Positions 7,183-11,903 of a stretch of 11,903 nucleotides of DNA are shown piece after piece (within the stretch, counting starts at the first letter, position 1; each line of letters opens with the position of its first letter). The notes below the pieces were generated by a model, which saw only the letters and a program-made list of their open reading frames with translations, made no database searches and was not told the origin of the DNA. A program made the translations under genes and the position numbers. Origin of the DNA: Crocinitomicaceae bacterium (lineage in GTDB: Bacteria > Bacteroidota > Bacteroidia > Flavobacteriales_D > Crocinitomicaceae); NCBI GenBank assembly GCA_030830385.1, contig JAURNA010000223.1:1-11903 (forward strand), written 5' to 3'.

Positions 7183-7474
7183 AATTCCATCATCTATTTT
7201 TTTAATCCCGTTCACCCAATTCTAGCTAGTACGATAGGTAAAATCAGCCTTTTCTGCCTGTGTCTCTGCTTACCGTTTTATTGCATTCATCATACGCCTG
7301 ACCAAATCGTTTCATACTCAACGGTATTGATCCCTAACGCACGGAGTATCCAACTGCGATTGTGCCTAATCCTATTTCTAACCTTACAGCAAACGCTTCA
7401 CCAATTGTTGGATTTAGTGCTGTTCATTGAATAACCCGGGCAAATAACCGTGCTGGTCAGGCAGGTTACTGACA
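7183..7474. other. Gap of about 290 bp without a convincing gene
   Basis: No reading frame of useful length is found on either strand. One minus-strand frame gives a 29-codon stretch with protein-like composition (NPTIGEAFAVRLEIG, then LGTIAVGYSVR, stop) followed in the same frame by IPLSMKRFGQAYDECNK, with stop codons between. This may be chance or a decayed gene. The region must hold the promoter of the DUF3592-like gene, but I see no clear TAnnTTTG box. Confidence 0.4.
7443..7470 (-). terminator. Possible weak hairpin after the lipoprotein gene
   Basis: On the minus strand AGTAACC pairs with GGTTATT (seven pairs, one G-U), with a further TGC/GCA stem inside and loop CTGACCA. It begins 4 nt after the stop of the lipoprotein gene, but no U-run follows, so any terminator activity would be weak or factor-dependent. 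Confidence 0.3.
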
Positions 7475-8032
7475 TTACTTGTAATCCTCTACCATCATTT
7501 GCTGATAGTTCACTATAAATTGTCCTTCTGAAATTGTGTAGGAGTCTGTATCCGAGCTAAACGAATAAGGGCTGGCTGAAAAGCTAAACGTGCCTTTGAT
7601 TTCTCCCGGGATTCCACTCTGTGGTTCAATATTAGACACTATCGTAAGTGATCCCGTTCCCGAAGGTGCTCCATAAATACTATTACCATCATAGTAATAT
7701 GCCGCCATCAAACCTACGTCCGGATCATCGAAATCGTAAGTCCCTGCGGATATTGACGCGTTCATTTTCAACCGTACAAACTCCTCGCCTCCATTGCGGG
7801 AAGCTTCAACAGAGAGCGTTTGAGACCAAGCGCTTAAAGACGCTACTACATTACTCTCGACAAATTCCGTGCCATCTACCTTTGCAAAAAACGGCTCTGT
7901 TACAACTTGAGTAGTTGGTATGCTCGGATTGTTTGGCGATCCTTCTACTTCCCATTTTTCACACGATGAAAATGCCATGGCTGAAACCAAAAGAAATAGC
8001 TTAGTAGATACTGATAGATTCATTGTTCTCAT
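7475..8032 (-). CDS. Secreted lipoprotein of unknown function (DUF6252-like)
   Basis: The product has 185 residues. The N-terminus (MRTMNLSVSTKLFLLVSAMA) is a lipoprotein signal ending in FSSC, with Cys24 as the lipidation site; -3 is Phe, less usual but seen in Bacteroidota. A Pro/Thr/Ser-rich linker follows (SPNNPSIPTTQ), then a beta-rich domain starting FFAKVDGTEFVES and carrying GTYDFDDPDVGLMAAYY and GTFSFSASPYSF. The F-x-A-x-V-D-G-x-x-F opening and the I-x-G-T-F-x-F strand resemble the DUF6252 group of Bacteroidota lipoproteins, which have no known function; I hold this loosely. There are no Cys residues after the lipidation site. It stands alone between two gene-poor gaps; the ATGs at 8032 and 8023 are both possible starts. 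Confidence 0.72.
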   Translation of the reverse strand: MRTMNLSVSTKLFLLVSAMAFSSCEKWEVEGSPNNPSIPTTQVVTEPFFAKVDGTEFVESNVVASLSAWSQTLSVEASRNGGEEFVRLKMNASISAGTYDFDDPDVGLMAAYYYDGNSIYGAPSGTGSLTIVSNIEPQSGIPGEIKGTFSFSASPYSFSSDTDSYTISEGQFIVNYQQMMVEDYK

Positions 8033-8261
8033 TTCTTGTTCTTGTTATTTTTATTTGATGATTATTTATTTGAACATTCGTATGCCTTTTGATTGGAGAG
8101 CCCGGCTGTCCTTACAATTGCACAGGATGTGAATTCCTCGCAGCGGTTACCAAAAAAGGATTGAGATCAAAAAGGGAAAAATGATTTTCTTCTTCGATGG
8201 ACGGGCAGATTTTATTGTGGCATACATTTTTGCAAATGTAAGTAAAAAATCGTGGTCGCTT
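8033..8261. other. Spacer of about 230 bp between lipoprotein gene and ars operon
   Basis: It must hold the lipoprotein promoter (minus strand) and the 3' end of the ars transcript. Next to the lipoprotein start is an AT-rich stretch without an exact TAnnTTTG box. A perfect 7-bp inverted repeat, TACATTT TTGC AAATGTA, lies at 8223-8240; read on the minus strand it also contains TACATTTG (8233-8240). No U-run follows the hairpin. A 31-codon Cys-rich plus-strand frame (8089-8184) is described under findings. Confidence 0.4.
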
Positions 8262-8912
8262 TCAGGCAGTACTTTTTTTTCTGCCCAACATCATGAATAG
8301 TGTCACCATTAACGCTCCGAGCGTAGTCGCCACGAGATAAAGCCAAAGGTATTGGAGATGACCTGAAACCAAAGCTGGGCCAAGACTTCTGGCAGGATTC
8401 ATACTCGCACCGCAAATCGGTCCGGCAAAATACGCTTCCAGTCCCACAATTGTACCGAGCAGCAGAGGCGCTAACCAACGTTCGGATGATTTTCCACGAC
8501 TTACAAAAAATACACCTGCCATCAACAGAAACGTTAGACCGAATTCCAGCCAAAAAGATTCTGCAACCGTCCCCGATGGAAGCGTAGTTCCGAGGAATTC
8601 GTTCTGCGGAAAGAGACGATGCAGTGTAAAACTAGCAGCAATGGCACCCAAACATTGGGAAACCAGGTATGCCGGTACATCTTTCCGGGAGAATTTAGAG
8701 CCCAGCGCCAATGCAATCGTTACCGCAGGGTTCATGTGCGCACCGGAGAACCTTCCAAACAACAGAATTCCAAGTGCAACAGCTCCGCCAAAGGCTACAG
8801 CAATGCCCAACTGGCCAATGCTTCCATCTGTCTGATCATTCCAAATAACGGCTCCTGTTCCCAAAAAAACGAGGAGATAGGTCGCCAGAAACTCAGGAAT
8901 CACTCCTTTCAT
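8262..8912 (-). CDS. aqpS: MIP-family aquaporin in ars operon (AqpS-like arsenite channel)
   Basis: This 216-residue membrane protein has six hydrophobic segments and the two MIP half-helix motifs, SGAHMNPAVT (NPA at 61-63) and GASMNPARS (NPA at 172-174). By counting back from the NPA motifs as in AqpZ and GlpF, the selectivity filter would be Phe41, Ala160, Ala169 and Arg175: Phe like AqpZ in helix 2 but small residues elsewhere, which suggests a pore wide enough for small uncharged solutes. Its start overlaps the arsC stop as ATGA, so the two are translationally coupled. In Sinorhizobium meliloti an aquaglyceroporin, AqpS, in the ars operon lets internally formed arsenite flow out; the same role is inferred here. 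No pump gene lies in this operon. Length is normal, with nothing missing. The family is certain; the solute is inferred from context, and the gene symbol is by analogy. Confidence 0.88.
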   Translation of the reverse strand: MKGVIPEFLATYLLVFLGTGAVIWNDQTDGSIGQLGIAVAFGGAVALGILLFGRFSGAHMNPAVTIALALGSKFSRKDVPAYLVSQCLGAIAASFTLHRLFPQNEFLGTTLPSGTVAESFWLEFGLTFLLMAGVFFVSRGKSSERWLAPLLLGTIVGLEAYFAGPICGASMNPARSLGPALVSGHLQYLWLYLVATTLGALMVTLFMMLGRKKSTA

Positions 8913-9322
8913 AGATAGGCTGATGCAAACGCTTTACAATACGTTCTTATTTCGTCCCGAACCGCATCAAATGTCGCCGCGATTTCTTCCTCTGTACCTG
9001 TGGCTCCGGCCGGGTCCGGAAAGCTGTAATGAAATCGTGCTGCCGACGATGGAAAATACGGACATTTTTCACGTGCGCTGTCGCACACCGTTATGACGTA
9101 ATCGAGATCGATATCCGTGTATTCATCGATGTGGTTTGACGTGTGATGGGAGATGTCGATTCCCACACGCTTCATCGTTTCGATGGCTCTGGGATTCACC
9201 CCATGCGTTTCGACACCTGCGGAATATACCTGTGTTCCTTTTCGTGAAAATTCCTTGAGGAAACCGTGTGCAATCTGACTTCTGCAACTGTTTCCCGTGC
9301 AAAGGATCAATGCTTTCTTCAT
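8909..9322 (-). CDS. arsC: Arsenate reductase, low-molecular-weight phosphatase / thioredoxin-coupled type
   Basis: The start is the ATG at 9322, where the family begins (MKKALILCTGNSCRSQIAHG), giving 137 residues; the frame is open upstream but that part is the antisense of the neighbouring gene. The P-loop CTGNSCR is CX5R, with nucleophile Cys8 and Arg14. FPDPAG holds the general acid Asp103. Cys80 and Cys87 in CDSAREKC have the spacing of Cys82 and Cys89 of Staphylococcus aureus pI258 ArsC, which relay the disulfide to thioredoxin. The enzyme therefore should reduce arsenate to arsenite in the cytoplasm with thioredoxin as donor. It lies 10 nt after the ArsI-like gene and overlaps the aquaporin gene by 4 nt. 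Confidence 0.93.
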   Translation of the reverse strand: MKKALILCTGNSCRSQIAHGFLKEFSRKGTQVYSAGVETHGVNPRAIETMKRVGIDISHHTSNHIDEYTDIDLDYVITVCDSAREKCPYFPSSAARFHYSFPDPAGATGTEEEIAATFDAVRDEIRTYCKAFASAYL

Positions 9323-9332
9323 TCTGAATAGA

Positions 9333-9857
9333 CTAACAACAACCGGATTCAGGGTCGCAAGTGGAAGCTGATTGTGGCGTGAGTTCAGACAAACGAATCC
9401 GTTTCTTTTCCGAGCGTTCCAATGGCATACAGCATGCGCCTGTGTCTTCCTGCCCGTATTTTGGATCGTTGAATTCAGCGTCTTCATGAAAATAATACAC
9501 CTCCCATTGAACACCATCCGGATCATTTACCCAAAACTTGTCCTGAACGGCGTAACAACAAGCGGTTCCAATTTCCTCCAGGGAGACAATTCCTTGTGTT
9601 CGGGCGACTTCCAATCGTCGCTCCATCTCTTCCTTACTCCCAACCTGTACACCCAGGTGACCAAAGTTTTGTTGAACGCGTTCGGGATTTTCGATAAAAG
9701 AAATCACCAAGCCCGGATTCTCCAGTTCGTATTTCGCATAGCCCTCCTTTATCTTACTCGCCGGCTTTCCGAAAAATGTGGTGTAGAAATTTACCGTAGC
9801 CGTCAGATCACTCACATAGAGCGATACATGCATTCTGGGGAATTGAGTTTCGTTCAT
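9333..9857 (-). CDS. arsI: ArsI/CadI-type VOC metalloenzyme with Cys-rich tail
   Basis: With the ATG at 9857 (1 nt after the arsR stop) the protein has 174 residues; the ATG at 9872 would overlap arsR by 14 nt and add five residues. It is a vicinal oxygen chelate (glyoxalase-fold) protein: HVSLYVSDLTATVNFY opens the first unit. His10 (MHVSL), His67 (FGHLGV) and Glu119 (QWEVYYF) fit the Fe(II) ligands of the ArsI carbon-arsenic lyase, and the vicinal pair Cys100-Cys101 in GTACCYAVQDKFWV fits its trivalent-arsenic site. The spacings His10-His67 and Cys101-Glu119 match what I recall for Thermomonospora ArsI. Known ArsI enzymes cleave methylarsenite or aromatic As(III); CadI relatives are cadmium-induced. 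The tail (residues 135-174) carries ACCMP, TCDPESGCC and a basic middle. The subfamily is likely; lyase activity is inferred. Confidence 0.82.
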   Translation of the reverse strand: MNETQFPRMHVSLYVSDLTATVNFYTTFFGKPASKIKEGYAKYELENPGLVISFIENPERVQQNFGHLGVQVGSKEEMERRLEVARTQGIVSLEEIGTACCYAVQDKFWVNDPDGVQWEVYYFHEDAEFNDPKYGQEDTGACCMPLERSEKKRIRLSELTPQSASTCDPESGCC

Positions 9858-9858
9858 A

Positions 9859-10191
9859 TTAACAGCATTCATTGTTTGACTTCACAGGAAGACTCATCCA
9901 TTCTTCAAGTGTAACGCTTACCTTGTTCCATTTGTCCTGATCAATGCAGTAGCATATACTGGTTCCTTCAATTGTTCCTTTGATGAGTCCAACGTTTTTC
10001 AATTCTTTGAGGTGCTGAGAAATGGTGGCCTGTGCCAACCCGATTTCCATTACCAAATCACCACAAATGCATGATTCCGTACGCATGATGGACTGAAGAA
10101 TCGCAAGCCGTGCCGGATGACCAAGCACCTTGAACCATTGGGCCAATTGGACCTGTTCTTCCGTGTAATATTCTGTTTTCGTAAGCCCCAT
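9859..10191 (-). CDS. arsR: ArsR-family metalloregulator of the ars operon
   Basis: This 110-residue repressor is read from the ATG at 10191 (MGLTKTEYYTEEQ). ATGs at 10236 and 10245 are in frame, but the predicted promoter and operator lie between them and 10191, so they should be untranscribed. It has the winged helix-turn-helix of ArsR/SmtB proteins: WFKVLGHPARLAIL (19-32), recognition region GLAQATISQHLKELKNVGL, and the wing ending IEGTSICYCI. Cys41 and Cys43 in ESCICGDL sit where E. coli ArsR has its C-V-C As(III) site. Cys80, Cys82, Cys109 and Cys110 are additional. Family members leave the DNA when As(III) or Sb(III) binds. It is first in the minus-strand operon and is almost contiguous with the ArsI-like gene. 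Confidence 0.92.
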   Translation of the reverse strand: MGLTKTEYYTEEQVQLAQWFKVLGHPARLAILQSIMRTESCICGDLVMEIGLAQATISQHLKELKNVGLIKGTIEGTSICYCIDQDKWNKVSVTLEEWMSLPVKSNNECC

Positions 10192-10204
10192 GCTCCATTT
10201 ATAG

Positions 10205-10220
10205 ATCGCAATATTACGAT
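10205..10220. promoter_or_regulatory. Candidate ArsR operator (imperfect 16-bp palindrome)
   Basis: The sequence ATCGCAATATTACGAT matches its own reverse complement at 14 of 16 positions. It lies 13 nt upstream of the arsR ATG and contains the predicted -7 box, so bound ArsR would block the promoter. AT-rich inverted repeats of this kind are usual for ArsR/SmtB operators; binding itself is inferred. Confidence 0.6.
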
Positions 10221-10239
10221 TAATATTTTTTCTCATCAA
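10209..10239 (-). promoter_or_regulatory. Predicted promoter of the ars operon
   Basis: On the minus strand a -33 TTG (10237-10239) is followed after 20 nt by TAATATTG (10209-10216), one base from the Bacteroidota TAnnTTTG box. Transcription would begin near 10200, just before the arsR ATG at 10191. The -7 box lies inside the palindrome. Confidence 0.5.
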
Positions 10240-10256
10240 TTCCATGCTTACTTTTC

Positions 10257-10264
10257 TATCTTTG
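10257..10264 (+). promoter_or_regulatory. -7 promoter box of the antiporter gene
   Basis: TATCTTTG is an exact TAnnTTTG element 23 nt before the ATG at 10288. Its -33 region would fall on the -33 of the divergent ars promoter. The ArsR palindrome is about 37 bp upstream of the box, so direct blocking is not expected. Confidence 0.5.
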
Positions 10265-10287
10265 ATGAGATACCAATCAATGCACTT

Positions 10288-11598
10288 ATGTTTGATGCGA
10301 ATAATCCATATCTGCTCATTATTGCCATCTCTCTGGTGATTATCCTGAGCTTCTTTTTTAACATCATCGCACAGCGAACAAATATTCCCTCGGTATTGTT
10401 ATTGATTGGTTTGGGGATTGGTATCAAGGCTCTTCTGGACATGAATACAGACGTAAGCGACGAACTCGAACTTCACGGGTTGTTGAATGTTTTGGGGAAT
10501 GTCGGATTGGTGATGATTGTGCTGGAAGCTGCATTGGACCTGAAGATGGAACGCCAAAAGACAGGACTTATTCTACGATCGCTTGTTACGGCACTGCTGG
10601 GAATCGGTGGCTCCATGTTCGGACTCGCTACCTTCTTCCTCTACATATTCCCAAGTACGGATTTGTACACAGCAATCGTTTACGCGATACCGCTCAGCAT
10701 TATGAGCAGTGCGATTATTATACCCAGTGTTGGTCAATTGACCGGTCGTAAGCGTGAATACGTGGTCTACGAAAGTACTTTTTCGGACATTCTGGGGATT
10801 ATGATTTTCTACTTTATGATTGGTTCGGATGGTGGTGCTGGTCAGGGGTCGATTTTATGGGAAGTGGTTCTGAATATTGGTATGACCATTGTGATCTCCG
10901 TAGTGGTGGCATATGGTCTCGTGTATCTGTTCCAGCATTTGGTAATGCAGGTAAAACTCTTCCTCGTGATCGGCGTTTTGCTCTTACTATTTGCCATTGG
11001 TAAGTTTTTCCACTTGTCTTCACTGTTGATTATTCTCGCCTTCGGACTGGTTCTCAACAATACTGAAGTCTTTTTCCCGGGAAGGTTCTCACGGTTTTTT
11101 GACGTCGAAAAAGTCAAGCCCATTCTCCACGATTTCCACAATCTAACGCTCGAATCTGCCTTTTTGATTCGAACCTTCTTCTTTGTCATTTTCGGGATGA
11201 GCATCACGCTTGCTTCTCTGGCAAACTGGGAAGTGGCTGTTAACAGCTTTGCGATCGTAGCCATTCTTTATCTGGTGCGATTTGTGAGCCTGCGTTTATT
11301 TGCAAAGGACTTTCTGTTTCCAGAGCTATTCATAGCACCCAGGGGATTGATCACTGTACTGCTCTTTTTCGTACTGATGGAAAGTGACCTGAAAATTGAA
11401 GCCTTTGATGTAGGATTGCTTCTGTATCCGATTCTGATAACAAGTATCATTATGATGATCGCCCTGATTTCGTACAAAGGCGACAAAGTAAAAGATGTCT
11501 TGTTTCACAAGGTTCCTTTGATTAAAACAGAGGATAACGAAGAATTTGACAAACGCATTCAGGAAAACACAGAAAGACATGATTTTGACGGATTTTAA
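10288..11598 (+). CDS. Cation:proton antiporter (CPA1/NhaP-like)
   Basis: The start is the ATG at 10288 (MFDANNPYLLIIAISLVIIL), giving 436 residues. The frame is open further upstream, but that part crosses the promoter and the antisense of arsR. The protein is almost entirely hydrophobic segments, about 12, ending in a charged tail of about 40 residues (KGDKVKDVLF, then KTEDNEEFDK). The motif YESTFSDILGIM (161-172) lies where CPA1 exchangers have E-S-x-x-N-D; here Ser166-Asp167 replaces Asn-Asp, with the ion-binding Asp kept. Arg295 in FLIRTFFFVIFGM and Arg352 in IAPRGLI match other conserved positions. It should exchange Na+ or K+ for protons across the inner membrane. It is divergent from the ars operon and shares its control region; a functional link with arsenic is not shown. 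Its end overlaps the next gene by 20 nt. Confidence 0.87.
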   Translation: MFDANNPYLLIIAISLVIILSFFFNIIAQRTNIPSVLLLIGLGIGIKALLDMNTDVSDELELHGLLNVLGNVGLVMIVLEAALDLKMERQKTGLILRSLVTALLGIGGSMFGLATFFLYIFPSTDLYTAIVYAIPLSIMSSAIIIPSVGQLTGRKREYVVYESTFSDILGIMIFYFMIGSDGGAGQGSILWEVVLNIGMTIVISVVVAYGLVYLFQHLVMQVKLFLVIGVLLLLFAIGKFFHLSSLLIILAFGLVLNNTEVFFPGRFSRFFDVEKVKPILHDFHNLTLESAFLIRTFFFVIFGMSITLASLANWEVAVNSFAIVAILYLVRFVSLRLFAKDFLFPELFIAPRGLITVLLFFVLMESDLKIEAFDVGLLLYPILITSIIMMIALISYKGDKVKDVLFHKVPLIKTEDNEEFDKRIQENTERHDFDGF

Positions 11599-11903
11599 AT
11601 TGTACGCAATTGCATTGCTCTCGGTATTAACAGTGGCTTGTACACATCCGCGCAATGGCAATGGCTATTCAGAGAAATCTGAATCGGCAACAGAGGAAAC
11701 AAGTACGGAGGCCGTTTCGGTAACGATAACTTTGCAGACACGCCGTCCGCATTGTGGCGGTGTACCACCCACTCCGGAAACGATGAAGGGGATTTACGAG
11801 CCTGTTCAGGAAGTTGTTTTTTATATCTCTCCGGATAACGATTCGTCGGATCAGAAGGAATTTACCGAGGTAAAAACAGATATAAATGGCCAGTTCACCC
11901 TCG
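11579..11903 (+). CDS. Lipoprotein, C-terminus beyond window edge
   Basis: The frame is open from the ATG at 11579 to the window end, 108 residues seen. It begins 20 nt inside the antiporter gene in another frame, which points to translational coupling. The N-terminus (MILTDFKLYAIALLSVLTVAC) is a lipoprotein signal with Cys21 as the lipidation site. A Ser/Thr/Glu-rich linker (about 30-45) follows, then strands with TRRPHCGGVPPTPETMKG (54-71), a P-x-x-x-V-x-F-Y-I strand and TDINGQFTL at the edge. The last motif is typical of Ig-like or carboxypeptidase-regulatory-type beta domains, where T-D-x-x-G-x-F precedes a strand. The Cys-Gly-Gly-x-x-P-x-P-E pattern looks like one I have seen in other Bacteroidota lipoproteins, but I cannot name a family. 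The overlap argues for joint expression with the antiporter; function is unknown. Confidence 0.75.
   Translation, partial: MILTDFKLYAIALLSVLTVACTHPRNGNGYSEKSESATEETSTEAVSVTITLQTRRPHCGGVPPTPETMKGIYEPVQEVVFYISPDNDSSDQKEFTEVKTDINGQFTL

Noticed and set aside
8212..8553. 113-residue minus-strand frame overlapping the aquaporin gene
   Set aside because: It overlaps a certain aquaporin gene in another frame and has a Cys- and Ser-rich composition without family features.
9323..9526. N-terminal extension of ArsC from an ATG at 9526
   Set aside because: The extension is antisense-frame sequence of the ArsI-like gene. The family begins exactly at MKKALILCTGNSCR, whose ATG is at 9322.
10117..10287. 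N-terminal extension of the antiporter from an ATG at 10117
   Set aside because: It runs through arsR on the other strand and both promoters. The hydrophobic family start is at 10288.
1..11903. CRISPR array, tRNA, rRNA or large repeats
   Set aside because: Reading through both strands I saw no regularly spaced repeats, no cloverleaf candidates and no rRNA-like stretches. This was by eye, not by a search program.

Overview
The window looks like chromosomal DNA of a Bacteroidota member, most likely of the Flavobacteriia (Cryomorphaceae- or Crocinitomicaceae-like). The evidence is sparse Shine-Dalgarno signals, several TAnnTTTG-type -7 promoter boxes, secreted proteins whose signal peptides end just before Gln, and Bacteroidota-type lipoproteins. 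The species cannot be named from the sequence. Two genes are cut by the window edges: an S9 peptidase at the left and a lipoprotein at the right.

Left part (1-6216), housekeeping genes. On the minus strand lie a secreted S9-family peptidase (C-terminus missing) and, 39 bp upstream of it, the heme chaperone/radical SAM protein HemW. Divergent from hemW is a small helical protein with a GTG start. It converges on an ALDH7-type aldehyde dehydrogenase (alpha-aminoadipic semialdehyde dehydrogenase, lysine catabolism) across a clear hairpin terminator. A DUF2459/TIGR02117 membrane-anchored protein diverges from the dehydrogenase.

Middle part (6217-8261), accessory DNA. It holds a frameshifted scrap that reads like an IS5-type transposase, an AT-rich two-gene operon on the minus strand (a DUF3592-like membrane protein and an unknown 132-aa protein), about 290 bp without a convincing gene, a minus-strand lipoprotein, and another mostly empty spacer with a possible small Cys-rich reading frame.

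Right part (8262-11903), arsenic module. The minus-strand operon arsR - arsI-like VOC enzyme - arsC - aquaporin is tightly packed; the arsC and aquaporin genes overlap as ATGA. It contains no ArsB or Acr3 pump. The inferred logic is that arsenate is reduced by the thioredoxin-type ArsC, that arsenite leaves through the aquaporin, and that the ArsI-like enzyme binds or degrades a trivalent (organo)arsenical. ArsR controls the set through an imperfect 16-bp palindrome that covers the predicted -7 box. A cation:proton antiporter is transcribed divergently from the same control region, and its last codons overlap the start of a lipoprotein gene that runs off the right edge.

The most interesting points are the pump-less arsenic operon with its wide-filter aquaporin, ArsR and ArsI-like proteins that both end in Cys-Cys, and the transposase scrap beside an AT-rich island. 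I see no tRNA, rRNA, CRISPR array or wholly new system.
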